Of a stretch of DNA of 39,478 nt, positions 24,382-33,362 are shown in pieces. Origin of the DNA: an uncultured Eubacterium sp. (GTDB lineage: Bacteria > Bacillota > Clostridia > Lachnospirales > Lachnospiraceae); the NCBI GenBank assembly GCA_910586045.1, contig CAJUIH010000014.1:5292-44769 (forward strand). The letters run 5' to 3'. The position numbers and the translations under genes were made by a program. Position 1 is the first letter of the stretch, and every line of letters starts with the position of its first letter. The notes under the pieces are model-generated. The model did no database searches, was not told the DNA's origin, and worked only from the letters and a program-made list of their open reading frames with translations.

Positions 24382-27300
24382 ATGGGAAAGACAACAATGA
24401 CGGTTGACGGCAACACGGCGGCTGCTTATGTCGCTTATGCGTTTACAGATGTAGCAGCCATTTATCCGATTACGCCGTCCTCTACCATGGCGGAAGTTGT
24501 GGACGAATGGGCGGCAAACGGCAGGAAAAATATATTCGGGCAGACGGTAAAGGTCGTCCAGCTCCAGTCGGAGGCGGGCGCCGCGGGCGCGTTTCACGGT
24601 TCTTTGCAGGCAGGGGCGCTGACCACGACATTTACGGCGTCGCAGGGACTTTTGCTGATGATCCCGAATATGTTTAAAGTAGCCGGCGAACTGCTGCCGG
24701 GCGTTTTTCATGTCAGCGCCCGTTCCATCGCGTCGCAGGCGCTGAATATTTTCGGCGACCATCAGGATGTGATGGCGGCAAGGCAGACCGGATGCGTGAT
24801 GCTTGCGTCCGGTTCGGTTCAGGAAGTTATGGACTTAGCGCCTGTTGCGCATCTTGCGGCAATCAAAGGGCGTCTGCCGTTTATCCATTTTTTTGACGGG
24901 TTCCGTACTTCGCACGAAGTGCAGAAAGTGGAAGCGCTATCGTATGAGGATTATAAAAGCCTCGTTGACCAGGAAGCGCTGCAGGCGTTCCGTGACCGGG
25001 CGCTGTCGCCAAACCATCCGGTTACCAGGGGTACGGCGCAGAATCCGGATATTTATTTCCAGACAAGGGAGGCCTGCAATCCGTTTTATGAAAACATTGT
25101 GCCGATTGTCGAAGAAACGATGGAACAGCAAGGGCGTCTAACTGGAAGAAATTATAGCCTGTTTCAATATTATGGTGCTAATGATGCGGAATACGTGATT
25201 GTAGCAATGGGTTCTGTCTGCGGAACGATAGAGGAGACGATCGATTATTATAATGCCAAAGGGGAGAAGTACGGATTGGTGGAAGTACATCTGTTCCGTC
25301 CGTTTTCCGTGCGGCATTTTGTGGATGCGGTGCCAAAAAGCGCAAAGCGGATTGCGGTGCTGGATCGTACAAAGGAACCCGGGGCGCCGGGCGAACCATT
25401 ATATTTGGATGTAAGAAACGCATTTTATGCATGTGAAAACGCGCCTTTGATTGTAGGCGGGCGTTTCGGCCTTGGTTCCAAAGATACGACGCCGGCTGTG
25501 ATCCGGGCGGTATTTGAAAACCTGAAAAATGAAAAACCGAAAAACGGGTTTACGGTTGGCATAGAAGATGATGTGACGCATACGTCGCTTCCGGCGTCGG
25601 AAACATTGAGTGTGGCAAAAGAAGGGACAGTGCGCTGTAAATTCTGGGGGCTTGGTTCCGATGGTACGGTAGGGGCGAATAAGCAGGCAGTGAAAATTAT
25701 CGGGGAGCATACCGATCAGTATGTGCAGGCTTATTTTGCGTACGATTCCAAAAAATCCGGCGGCCTTACGACTTCCCACCTGAGGTTCGGCAGCGAGCCG
25801 ATCCGGTCGGCCTATTTAATTGATGAAGCGGATTATATTGCCTGCCATAACCAGTCCTTTGTACACAGCTATGACCTGCTGGCCGGATTGAAAGAAGGCG
25901 GTACGTTTGTATTAAACTGTATGTGGAGCAGTGAGGAACTGGAAAAAGAGCTTCCAGGGGAAATGCTGCGTAAAATTGCGGAAAAGCAGATTCAGTTTTA
26001 CTGTATCAACGCGATTAAAATCGCGGAAGAAATCGGGCTTGGCAACCGGATTAATATGATTATGCAGGGAGCATTTTTTAAGCTTGCGGATATATTGCCG
26101 CCGGAAGAGGCGAAAAATTATTTAAAACAGGCAATCCGCAAGGCTTACGGTAAAAAGGGCGAACAGATTATCCAGATGAATGAGGAAGCAGTCGAACACG
26201 GATTTACAGATCTGGTAAAAATCGACGTCCCGGCGCACTGGAAAGACTGCAAAGATGTAAACGCGGGGCAGTCTTGCTGCCAATGCAAAGAACCGGAATT
26301 TGTAGCTTCCATTATGCGTCCGATGAACCGCCAGGAAGGCGACCGTCTGGCAGTCAGCGCATTCAGCGGCATTGAGGACGGTACTTTCCCAAACGGCACA
26401 TCGGCTTATGAAAAGCGCGGGATCGCAGTCAATGTTCCGGAATGGAATGCGCATACCTGTATCCAGTGCGGCCAGTGTTCCTTTATCTGCCCGCATGCGT
26501 GTGTACGGCCGTTTCTGCTGACCGCGGAAGAAAAGGCTGCTGCGCCGGAAACGTTTCATACACAGCCGGCCAAAGGAAAAGGGCTGGAGCAGTATGCCTA
26601 CCGGATCCAGGTCAGTACGATGGATTGTACCGGCTGCGGCAACTGCGCGGATATCTGTCCGGCGCAGCCAAAAGCGCTTGTAATGAAAAAATTGGCGACA
26701 CAAACCGATACGGAAGTTCCAAACTGGAAATATGCTACAGTTAGTGTAACGGATAAGGGCAGCCAGTTTGCGGGCACCAATGTAAAAGAAAGTCAGTTTA
26801 AGAAGCCGCTGATGGAATTTTCCGGTGCGTGTGCAGGCTGCGGCGAGCCGGCTTATATCAAACTGGTGACGCAGTTGTTTGGCGACCGCATGATGATCGC
26901 GAACGCGACAGGGTGCTCGTCGATTTGGGGTGCGTCCGCACCAACGACCGCCTATACGTGCAACGACAAAGGGCAAGGGCCGAGCTGGGCAAATTCCTTG
27001 TTTGAGGATAACGCCGAATATGGCTATGGGATGTTCCTGGGCGTCAGGCAGATTCGCGACGGATTGGAACAGAATATGAAAGAACTGTTAAAAGGCGGAC
27101 TGGACGCGATCTCGCCGCGCTTAAAAGAAGCGTTCGAACAGTGGATTAAAGTGCGTGAAGACGGGGCGGAGTCCAGAAAGATTGCGGATGAAATTGTGGA
27201 CATTTTTGAAAACATGACTCCGGAAACACTGCCGGAAAGCGAACTGCCGGAAAAGAAGCGGCTGTTGTCGGAAATCAGCAAAAACCGCGATTATTTGGTA

Positions 27301-27969
27301 AAACGTTCCGTATGGATGATCGGCGGCGACGGCTGGGCTTATGATATTGGCTACGGCGGTTTAGACCATGTGATGGCATCCGGCGAAGATGTCAATGTAC
27401 TGGTATTTGACACCGAAATTTATTCCAATACCGGAGGTCAGGCATCCAAATCAACCCCTACGGCGGCAGTCGCCAAATTTGCGGCCTCGGGCAAACGGTC
27501 GGCAAAAAAGGACCTGGGCCGGATGATGATGACCTACAAAAACGTATATGTGGCGCAGATTGCGATGGGTGCGGATAAAAATCAGACCTTAAAGGCGATT
27601 CGGGAAGCCGAGAATTACAAAGGGCCGTCTCTGATCATTGCATATGCCCCGTGTATCAGCCATGGGTTAAAGACCGGCATGGGAAAAAGTATGGAAAACA
27701 TGGCGCAGGCCGTAGCAGCCGGTTATTGGCAGCTCTATCGGTACAATCCGGATTTGGCGAAAGAAGGGAAGAATCCGTTTATTCTGGATTCCAAAGACCC
27801 ATCCGGCAATTTTGAAGAGTTCCTTTTGGGACAGGTGCGGTATTCGGCGCTTGCCCGCCAATTCCCGGATCGTGCGCCGCAGTTGTTTGAAAAAACGAAG
27901 CAGGATGCCGCGGACAGGCTGCGGGAATATAAAAATCTGAGCGGCAGGGAAAGTACGGCGGCTGGTTGA
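24382..27969 (+). CDS. nifJ: Pyruvate:ferredoxin (flavodoxin) oxidoreductase
   Basis: Oxidatively decarboxylates pyruvate to acetyl-CoA and CO2, passing electrons to ferredoxin; the central step of fermentation in anaerobic Firmicutes. A single-chain homodimeric type of 1195 residues. The N-terminal domain has AYPITPSSTMAE-like sequence (IYPITPSSTMAE) and QSEAGAAGAFHGSLQAGA. The ferredoxin-like insert has two 4Fe-4S clusters, CIQCGQCSFICPHAC (about 692-706) and CTGCGNCADICPAQP (about 748-762). The C-terminal TPP domain has CAGCGEPAY (proximal cluster), GDGWAYDIGYGGLDHV and a final cluster Cys near APCISHG. GGAGGGG precedes the ATG. A hairpin follows. The two-fold name nifJ/por covers the same family; a link to nitrogen fixation is not implied. 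Confidence 0.97.
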   Translation: MGKTTMTVDGNTAAAYVAYAFTDVAAIYPITPSSTMAEVVDEWAANGRKNIFGQTVKVVQLQSEAGAAGAFHGSLQAGALTTTFTASQGLLLMIPNMFKVAGELLPGVFHVSARSIASQALNIFGDHQDVMAARQTGCVMLASGSVQEVMDLAPVAHLAAIKGRLPFIHFFDGFRTSHEVQKVEALSYEDYKSLVDQEALQAFRDRALSPNHPVTRGTAQNPDIYFQTREACNPFYENIVPIVEETMEQQGRLTGRNYSLFQYYGANDAEYVIVAMGSVCGTIEETIDYYNAKGEKYGLVEVHLFRPFSVRHFVDAVPKSAKRIAVLDRTKEPGAPGEPLYLDVRNAFYACENAPLIVGGRFGLGSKDTTPAVIRAVFENLKNEKPKNGFTVGIEDDVTHTSLPASETLSVAKEGTVRCKFWGLGSDGTVGANKQAVKIIGEHTDQYVQAYFAYDSKKSGGLTTSHLRFGSEPIRSAYLIDEADYIACHNQSFVHSYDLLAGLKEGGTFVLNCMWSSEELEKELPGEMLRKIAEKQIQFYCINAIKIAEEIGLGNRINMIMQGAFFKLADILPPEEAKNYLKQAIRKAYGKKGEQIIQMNEEAVEHGFTDLVKIDVPAHWKDCKDVNAGQSCCQCKEPEFVASIMRPMNRQEGDRLAVSAFSGIEDGTFPNGTSAYEKRGIAVNVPEWNAHTCIQCGQCSFICPHACVRPFLLTAEEKAAAPETFHTQPAKGKGLEQYAYRIQVSTMDCTGCGNCADICPAQPKALVMKKLATQTDTEVPNWKYATVSVTDKGSQFAGTNVKESQFKKPLMEFSGACAGCGEPAYIKLVTQLFGDRMMIANATGCSSIWGASAPTTAYTCNDKGQGPSWANSLFEDNAEYGYGMFLGVRQIRDGLEQNMKELLKGGLDAISPRLKEAFEQWIKVREDGAESRKIADEIVDIFENMTPETLPESELPEKKRLLSEISKNRDYLVKRSVWMIGGDGWAYDIGYGGLDHVMASGEDVNVLVFDTEIYSNTGGQASKSTPTAAVAKFAASGKRSAKKDLGRMMMTYKNVYVAQIAMGADKNQTLKAIREAENYKGPSLIIAYAPCISHGLKTGMGKSMENMAQAVAAGYWQLYRYNPDLAKEGKNPFILDSKDPSGNFEEFLLGQVRYSALARQFPDRAPQLFEKTKQDAADRLREYKNLSGRESTAAG

Positions 27970-27982
27970 GAGGAAAAGTACT

Positions 27983-28017
27983 ACATCCAGACAGAAATCT
28001 GATTTCTGTCTGGATGT
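27983..28017. terminator. Perfect 17-bp hairpin between convergent genes
   Basis: ACATCCAGACAGAAATC and its exact complement are separated by one base. It lies between the 3' ends of the PFOR gene and the AAA-ATPase gene. There is no clear T-run on the plus strand and only TTTT on the minus strand, so it may work in both directions with modest strength. Confidence 0.65.
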
Positions 28018-28057
28018 TCCCAAAAAGGGCAAAGGGTGCAAGGAATAGAGCTGGAAT

Positions 28058-29641
28058 TTAAACGCTCTCTTTTACATATTTTTCTATCACACAAGTATGC
28101 TTTTTGTCTTTTTTAGAATAATTGATTCCAATTAAAAGAATATCGCCGGTATATCCCTCAATCCAGGATACATATGCATTTTTTTTAATTTGTGCAATCG
28201 CTCCATTTGCGCTTTTATCCCATTTTAATTCTACGATTAGTGCTGGCACGTTTACATTCCGCTTTGGAAGATATACGACATCTGCAAAACCTTTACCCGT
28301 AGGAAGTTCCATAGCGGGATTTATATAATATGCCTTGGCGCTATAGTATGCAATTAGGACAGCGCATGTTAGCGCGGTTTCATTGTTGTATTTTAAAATA
28401 GATGCTGTTTCACTGTGAATGCCAGATAATTTTTCCGCTACTGCCGTTCCATCCAGCGCCCATGTTCTTTTTAAAAGTGCTTCCGAATGGTTGAGTGCTT
28501 GTACAAGACCGTTCCATCCAGTATCATCTGCCGCGTTTAAAAATTCCTGGGCAATTTCCTGGTTTGGTATAAACGTTTCCTCATGATCTTTATCGTAGGT
28601 TAAATATCCGAGATGGATTAAAAGTGTAAATACGTCGTCTTTTGTTCGCAATGTGGTCATATCGTTTTGAAATCTGCGGGTATTGACCTTACAATGCCCA
28701 TTTCCGAGCATGATGGCAATGTTCTCTTTCAGCCTGTCAAAATTTAGATCAATATAAACTTTCAGCGCTTCATAGGTTTCCGTCCCGGTCCAATAACTTT
28801 GAAATTCATGCCAGGTCAGTACGTCTATTACAGATTTGGGATTATAAATAGAAAGATTTCCTAAGCGGTATCCATCATACCATCTTTCCACTTCGGTGTA
28901 ATTGACATTCTGTTTTTCACATTGTGCACGCACCTCTTCTTTGGTAAATCCAAAATAGGCGCCTAAATTTTTGGGCGCGATCATGGAATATTCATCAAAG
29001 ATATTGATAGCGGAATGTTCTCCATATTTTTTAATCGGTAAAATCCCTGTTATATAGGCCAGTTCTACATATTCAGAACCTTTCAATAACCCTCTTAGAA
29101 AATCTAAATATTCTTTCTGAATTTCTTTATTGTTTTTCGCCGCCCGAAATACACAATCCCATTCGTCAATAATAAAGATAAATCCCATTGCTGTCTGTAT
29201 AAAGATCTGGTCAAGGGCATTCTTTAACCTGCTGTCTGAATCAATGCCAGTGCAATTCGGAAATTCTGATATTAATTCGGAAACGATCTGATGTTCTATT
29301 TCAGACATAAATAATGGAAGCATTTTGGGCGTATCCAAAAAACGCTGCACATCGATCCGTATAACATTATGCCGGTTTAGGTGTTCCTGGAATGATTTGT
29401 CTGTTTCAATTTTTAGTCCCGAAAATAATGCCGCTGACGTACAGCCGCGGCTATAATAGGCTGACAGCATGTTAGCAGCCATTGATTTGCCAAATCGGCG
29501 CGGGCGGCTTACACAGACAAACCTCTTTTCTGTTCGGTAGACGTCATTCATCTTTGCTATCAACATACTTTTATCAATATATATATTAGAAAATCGGGCC
29601 ATTTCAAACAGGCCGTTTCCCGGATTTACATAAATCCCCAT
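28058..29641 (-). CDS. AAA-ATPase-like protein with C-terminal PD-(D/E)XK nuclease domain
   Basis: 527 residues of the type with an AAA-ATPase-like N-terminal domain and a PD-(D/E)XK C-terminal domain, frequent in Clostridia and Bacteroidetes. The N-terminus shows FSNIYIDKSMLI, SRPRRFGKSMAANM (Walker A) and FIFIIDEWDCVF (Walker B); the arginine-rich RPRRFGKS form is typical of this group. The nuclease part has GKGFADVVYLP and ALIVELKWDKSANGAIAQI, giving the D...E-x-K catalytic pattern. AAAGGAG precedes the ATG. The gene is visibly richer in A and T than its neighbours and begins 26 bp after rnpB, suggesting acquisition. Function (defence, mobile element or other) is not established for the family. 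Confidence 0.87.
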   Translation of the reverse strand: MGIYVNPGNGLFEMARFSNIYIDKSMLIAKMNDVYRTEKRFVCVSRPRRFGKSMAANMLSAYYSRGCTSAALFSGLKIETDKSFQEHLNRHNVIRIDVQRFLDTPKMLPLFMSEIEHQIVSELISEFPNCTGIDSDSRLKNALDQIFIQTAMGFIFIIDEWDCVFRAAKNNKEIQKEYLDFLRGLLKGSEYVELAYITGILPIKKYGEHSAINIFDEYSMIAPKNLGAYFGFTKEEVRAQCEKQNVNYTEVERWYDGYRLGNLSIYNPKSVIDVLTWHEFQSYWTGTETYEALKVYIDLNFDRLKENIAIMLGNGHCKVNTRRFQNDMTTLRTKDDVFTLLIHLGYLTYDKDHEETFIPNQEIAQEFLNAADDTGWNGLVQALNHSEALLKRTWALDGTAVAEKLSGIHSETASILKYNNETALTCAVLIAYYSAKAYYINPAMELPTGKGFADVVYLPKRNVNVPALIVELKWDKSANGAIAQIKKNAYVSWIEGYTGDILLIGINYSKKDKKHTCVIEKYVKESV

Positions 29642-29667
29642 GCTGTCACTCCTTTACAACGTCAAAA

Positions 29668-30024
29668 ATCCAAGCAGGACTATAAGCCGGGTTCTGTCGC
29701 GAATGATCATCTATCTAGGACGGCTGTCGCCAGCCGCCTCCAGCAACCTACCTGAAGCTGGCGGGCCACGTCACTGCTTCTGCTCGGTCTTGCTTCGGAT
29801 GGGGTTTACATGTGCCCTCCCTGTTACCAGGAAGGCGGTAGTCTCTTACACTGCCCTTCCACCCTTACCTGCAGGACGCACGCCTACAGGCGGTATATTT
29901 CTGTTGCACTTTCCTGGGAGTCGCCTCCACCGGACGTTATCCGGCATCCTGCCCTGTGAAGCCCGGACTTTCCTCACCTGCGGTCTTTCGACGTATGCAG
30001 CCGCGATCATTCATCCTGCTTGGA
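29668..30024 (-). ncRNA. rnpB: RNase P RNA, bacterial type A
   Basis: Catalytic RNA that removes the 5' leader from pre-tRNA. On the minus strand, the start CCAAGCAGGATGAATG pairs with the end CCTGCTTGG (helix P1). CR-I is GAGGAAAGTCCGGGCT and CR-V is ACAGAACCCGGCTTAT; together they make the P4 core. Between lie AGGAAAGTGCAACAGAAA (P10/P11 region), GGTAAGGGTGGAAGGGCAGTGTAAGAG (P12/P13 side and L15 type sequence) and GTAAACCCC. About 357 nt, right for type A. An open frame on the opposite strand here is a shadow. Ends are set by the P1 pairing and could shift by a few bases. Confidence 0.95.
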
Positions 30025-30035
30025 TTTTCTTATTA

Positions 30036-30064
30036 ATCTAATCATAATTAGAGTGAAATGTAAA
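30036..30064 (-). promoter_or_regulatory. rnpB promoter
   Basis: Minus strand TTTACA (30059-30064), 17-bp spacer, TTAGAT (30036-30041), placed so that transcription starts a few bases before the RNase P RNA 5' end. Confidence 0.6.
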
Positions 30065-30265
30065 GGGTTTTTTCAATTTTCAAGTTTCTATTTACAGTTT
30101 CTATTAACAAAATATAAACATTCTCAATTTTTTCTGAAAACGCACCATTTCCCATTGACAGAAAAAAGTTTCGATTATACCATAGATAACAGGATCATTG
30201 TAGAATACATTGGCATATATTTGGCATCGCGGGTTGTTGTGCGGGACAGATGGGAGAGTGGGAAT

Positions 30266-30670
30266 ATGAATGGTATTCGGGAGAAAATGACAAGATTTAT
30301 GTACGGAAGGTACGGTGCAGACCAGCTTTCCAGGTTGTATCTCGGCCTTGCGGTGGTTTGCCTGGTGTTGGATTTGTTTGTCAGGCATCGCTTTTTTTAT
30401 CTGGCCGGTTTTTTATTGCTGGTTTACGGACTGTACCGTTCTTTTTCTAAAAATGTATCGAAAATGGCGGCGCAGAACCAGAAGTTCCTGAACTGGCGGT
30501 ACCGCAGTTTGGCAAAATGGAATCATAAGAAAGAACATCTGGCACAGCGCAAAGTTTATTGTTTTTATAAATGTCCGGGCTGCGGGCAGAAAGTCAGGGT
30601 ACCAAAGGGCAGAGGAAAGATTGCCATTACGTGTCCGAAATGCAGTACGGAATTTATTAAAAAGAGTTAA
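30266..30670 (+). CDS. Small membrane protein with C-terminal zinc ribbon
   Basis: 134 residues, starting at ATGAATGG with GGGAGAGTGGG upstream; a longer frame reaches into the rnpB region and is not credible. Two hydrophobic helices (about 25-40 and 43-58) are followed by a basic helical stretch. A zinc ribbon closes the protein: C103-P-G-C106 and C123-P-K-C126, with the basic loop RVPKGRGKIAI between. It is followed five bases later by the DUF5685 gene. The ribbon most likely faces the cytoplasm. Role unknown; the gene order suggests a link to the DnaJ protein two genes downstream. Confidence 0.8.
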   Translation: MNGIREKMTRFMYGRYGADQLSRLYLGLAVVCLVLDLFVRHRFFYLAGFLLLVYGLYRSFSKNVSKMAAQNQKFLNWRYRSLAKWNHKKEHLAQRKVYCFYKCPGCGQKVRVPKGRGKIAITCPKCSTEFIKKS

Positions 30671-30675
30671 GCGCT

Positions 30676-31548
30676 ATGTTTGGATATATCAATGTCAACC
30701 GGGAAAAATTAAGTCCTGCGGACCGCAGCATGTACCAGTCCTATTATTGCGGGTTATGCCGTGTGCTAAAGGAAAGATTCGGCAGGAAAGGGCAGATCCT
30801 TTTAAATTATGATATGGCGTTTTTAATTGTTTTGCTGACCGGACTGTATGAGCTGGAGGATACCAGGCAGGAGTTTATCTGTGCCCTGCATCCGTCTAAA
30901 AAACAGACGGCACGCACCAATGCGGCAACGGATTACGCGGCGGCAATGAATATTCTGCTGTCGGCCAGAAACTTTGAGGATGATTGGAACGATAACCGCT
31001 CTTACACAAAAAAAGCGCTGGCGCAGTTATTGCGGAAAGATTATGAGCGTGTCCGTGAAATGTATCCGAGGCAGGAGATGGCAATTACAAAATATCTGCG
31101 CAGGCTGGAACGGGCGGAAAAATGCCGGGAGCAGAATGTGGATGCGGTGGCCGGGCTGACAGGGGAGATGCTGGGTGAAATTTTTGCCTGGAAAGAAGAT
31201 GATATCTGGGTGGACGAACTGCGCTGCCTGGGTTTTTATATGGGAAAGTTTATTTATTTAATGGATGCTTATGCGGACATTGATAAAGATACGAAGAATC
31301 ATTGCTATAATGTTTTAAGTCTGATGCAGCAGAAAACGGAGCAGGATTTTGAAACATTTTCCAGGCTGATGCTGACAAGTATGATGGCGGAATGCGCCAA
31401 ATCGTTTGAACGCCTGCCGATCCTGCTGCATGCGGAAATATGCAGGAATATCCTGTATTCGGGTGTTTGGACAAAATATGAATATCTGCGGCTGAAAAAA
31501 CAGCCGAAAACTGCCAAGGAGGCTTTGGGTCGTGGGAAATCCTTATGA
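30676..31548 (+). CDS. DUF5685-family protein
   Basis: 290 residues. Starts MFGYINVNREKLSPAD and has the family hallmark YYCGLCRVLKERFGRKGQ with C25-G-L-C28. A further C69-A-L-H72 makes a possible four-ligand metal site with it. The rest is helical (DDWNDNRSYTKKAL, GLTGEMLGEIF, LGFYMGKFIYLMDAYADIDKD), a pattern reminiscent of all-alpha helical bundle enzymes, though I can name no activity. It lies 5 bp after the zinc-ribbon gene and its 3' end overlaps the DnaJ gene by 17 bp, so all three are translationally coupled. The DUF5685-DnaJ neighbourhood recurs in Clostridia from what I recall. Confidence 0.8.
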   Translation: MFGYINVNREKLSPADRSMYQSYYCGLCRVLKERFGRKGQILLNYDMAFLIVLLTGLYELEDTRQEFICALHPSKKQTARTNAATDYAAAMNILLSARNFEDDWNDNRSYTKKALAQLLRKDYERVREMYPRQEMAITKYLRRLERAEKCREQNVDAVAGLTGEMLGEIFAWKEDDIWVDELRCLGFYMGKFIYLMDAYADIDKDTKNHCYNVLSLMQQKTEQDFETFSRLMLTSMMAECAKSFERLPILLHAEICRNILYSGVWTKYEYLRLKKQPKTAKEALGRGKSL

Positions 31549-32134
31549 TGTGCTCGGGTTAAAACCTGGTGCGACGGACGAAGAAATAAAAAAAGCGTAC
31601 CGTGCTTTAAGCCGGAAATATCATCCGGATGCAAATATCAATAATCCGAACCGGGAACAGGCAGAAGAGCAGTTTAAAAAAGTCCAGCAGGCATATAATC
31701 AGATTATGCAGGAAAAACAGCAGGGCAGCGGGTTTGGCGGATTTGGCTCCGCGAGATACGGCAGCGGGTTCGGCCAGACGCATTCGCAGGAGTCAACGCG
31801 GATGCAGGCGGCGGCTAATTATCTGGCAAACCGCCGCTTTCAGGACGCTTTGCATGTACTGAACAGCATTGCGGAGCATACGGCACGCTGGTATTACTAT
31901 TGTGCGCTGGCAAATGCAGGGCTTGGCAACAATATGACAGCCCGTGAATTTGCGGAACAGGCAGTTCAAATGGAGCCAAGCAGCATGGAGTACCGCCAGC
32001 TTTTGCAGCAGCTTTATTTTGGCGGCGCATGGTACAGCAGTATGGGGGAAAGTTATGGAAGGCCGTATGAGGGCTTTCCTTGTTTTTGTATGTCTATGGT
32101 GCTGATGAATATGTGCGGGATGTGCTGCTGCTGA
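31532..32134 (+). CDS. J-domain (DnaJ-like) protein with Cys/Met-rich tail
   Basis: 200 residues from a GTG start; AAGGAGG lies 9 nt upstream and the J-domain begins at once (NPYDVLGLKPGATDEEIKKAYR), so this start is firm. The HPD motif that stimulates DnaK is at 31-33. A Gly/Phe-rich linker (about 64-85) follows, then a TPR-like helical section (about 90-165). The tail is FPCFCMSMVLMNMCGMCCC, with six Cys in the last 18 residues. There is no DnaJ zinc-finger domain. It is a class C J-protein that probably recruits DnaK to a specific client; the overlap with DUF5685 suggests that protein as partner. Confidence 0.88.
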   Translation: MGNPYDVLGLKPGATDEEIKKAYRALSRKYHPDANINNPNREQAEEQFKKVQQAYNQIMQEKQQGSGFGGFGSARYGSGFGQTHSQESTRMQAAANYLANRRFQDALHVLNSIAEHTARWYYYCALANAGLGNNMTAREFAEQAVQMEPSSMEYRQLLQQLYFGGAWYSSMGESYGRPYEGFPCFCMSMVLMNMCGMCCC

Positions 32135-32278
32135 CGCGTCGGACGCGGCGGTGTTCAAATCGCGCGCACACGAAAATTTACCAATTCACGCTGATTCACG
32201 AGTGTTGTTATCTTGCAGTATAGGGCAAACGTTATCGCTCGTGCGTATAAAATCATAAATTATGAAATAAACAAGCAT

Positions 32279-33337
32279 ATGAAGTCACAAACAAAGCAGA
32301 AATCAAAATCAAAAACCAAACAAGCCGCGAGGTCTTCTACGACACGCAGAAAGCCGCAGAAAAGCAGATCGGCGCAGGCGAAAAACAGCCGCAGGCAGTA
32401 TTCCTTGGCGGTTCTTTTATTCTGCCTGATTGTTTCGATGTTTTTCGGCGGGGACCTGAAAGGGTTTCTGGCAGTCGGAACCGATGCGGTGGCGGCATAC
32501 CTGGATGGAAAGCTGCTGGGGCAGAGTCAGGATGCGGGGAAATCCGGGGATATCAAAGACAGCACGCTGCAGATTCATTTTCTGGATATCGGACAGGGGG
32601 ACGCGACGTATATTACCTGCGACGGCCATTCGATGCTCGTAGACGCCGGGAATAACAATAAGGGTACGCAGGTGCAGAGTTATCTGGAAAGCCAGAAGAT
32701 CAGCAGCCTGGATTATCTGGTTGGGACACATCCCGATGCGGATCATATCGGCGGGCTGGATGTAGTGCTGACAAAGTTTCCGGCAAAAAAACTGTTTATG
32801 CCGGATTATGAGAAAGACACGAAAACATACGAAGATGTGGTAAAGGCAGCAAAATACCGCAGACTGGAAATTACCCATCCGAAAGCGGGGCAGACGTATC
32901 CGCTTGGCAGTGCGAAGATTACCATTTTAGGTCCTTTGGAAGCTTACAGCGACGCCAATGATAATTCGATCTGTTTTCTGCTGGAACATGGAGAAAACCG
33001 CTTTTTGTTCACCGGGGATGCGGAAGAGGACGCGGAAAGCGACATGCTCTCGGCAGGGGAAAATGTGCAGGCTGACGTCTATAAGGTATCGCATCATGGC
33101 AGTAAAACAGCGACGACGGAAGCGTTTTTCCGGGAAATCAGCCCGGTTTACGCTGTAATTAGCTGTGGGGACGATAACCGTTACGGACATCCGCACGCTG
33201 AGGTGTTAAACCGTCTGCGTGCGGCGGGCGTACAGATGTTCCGTACGGACGACCAGGGGACTGTGGTTGTCGTTTCGGATGGTACGGATCTTACATTTAA
33301 TTGTTCGCCGTCCGACGACTGGGCGGCAGGCGAGTAA
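32279..33337 (+). CDS. Exported metallo-beta-lactamase-fold hydrolase, ComEC C-domain-like
   Basis: 352 residues from the ATG of MKSQTKQKSKSK; the frame is open 22 codons further to a TTG without a better ribosome site, so the start is uncertain. Residues 1-41 are strongly basic (K, R, Q, S). One TM helix follows (about 43-60: SLAVLLFCLIVSMFFGG), putting the rest outside. The catalytic domain has IHFLDIGQGDATYI, THPDADHIGG (H151, D153, D155, H156), FTGDAEEDAE and VSHHGSKTATTEAF, then CGDDNRYGHPH. This is the MBL type seen as the C-terminal domain of ComEC/Rec2 and as free-standing exported proteins. The substrate, possibly nucleic acid, is inferred only. Confidence 0.85.
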   Translation: MKSQTKQKSKSKTKQAARSSTTRRKPQKSRSAQAKNSRRQYSLAVLLFCLIVSMFFGGDLKGFLAVGTDAVAAYLDGKLLGQSQDAGKSGDIKDSTLQIHFLDIGQGDATYITCDGHSMLVDAGNNNKGTQVQSYLESQKISSLDYLVGTHPDADHIGGLDVVLTKFPAKKLFMPDYEKDTKTYEDVVKAAKYRRLEITHPKAGQTYPLGSAKITILGPLEAYSDANDNSICFLLEHGENRFLFTGDAEEDAESDMLSAGENVQADVYKVSHHGSKTATTEAFFREISPVYAVISCGDDNRYGHPHAEVLNRLRAAGVQMFRTDDQGTVVVVSDGTDLTFNCSPSDDWAAGE

Positions 33338-33362
33338 GTCCACGGGCTTACAGGTGCCAAGA

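Noticed and set aside
24382..27969. Nitrogen-fixation locus suggested by nifJ and NifS-type genes
   Set aside because: No nifHDK or related genes are present; both families are general enzymes of anaerobes.
29640..30041. Open reading frame of 133 codons on the plus strand
   Set aside because: It lies antisense to the RNase P RNA, whose conserved core explains the sequence.
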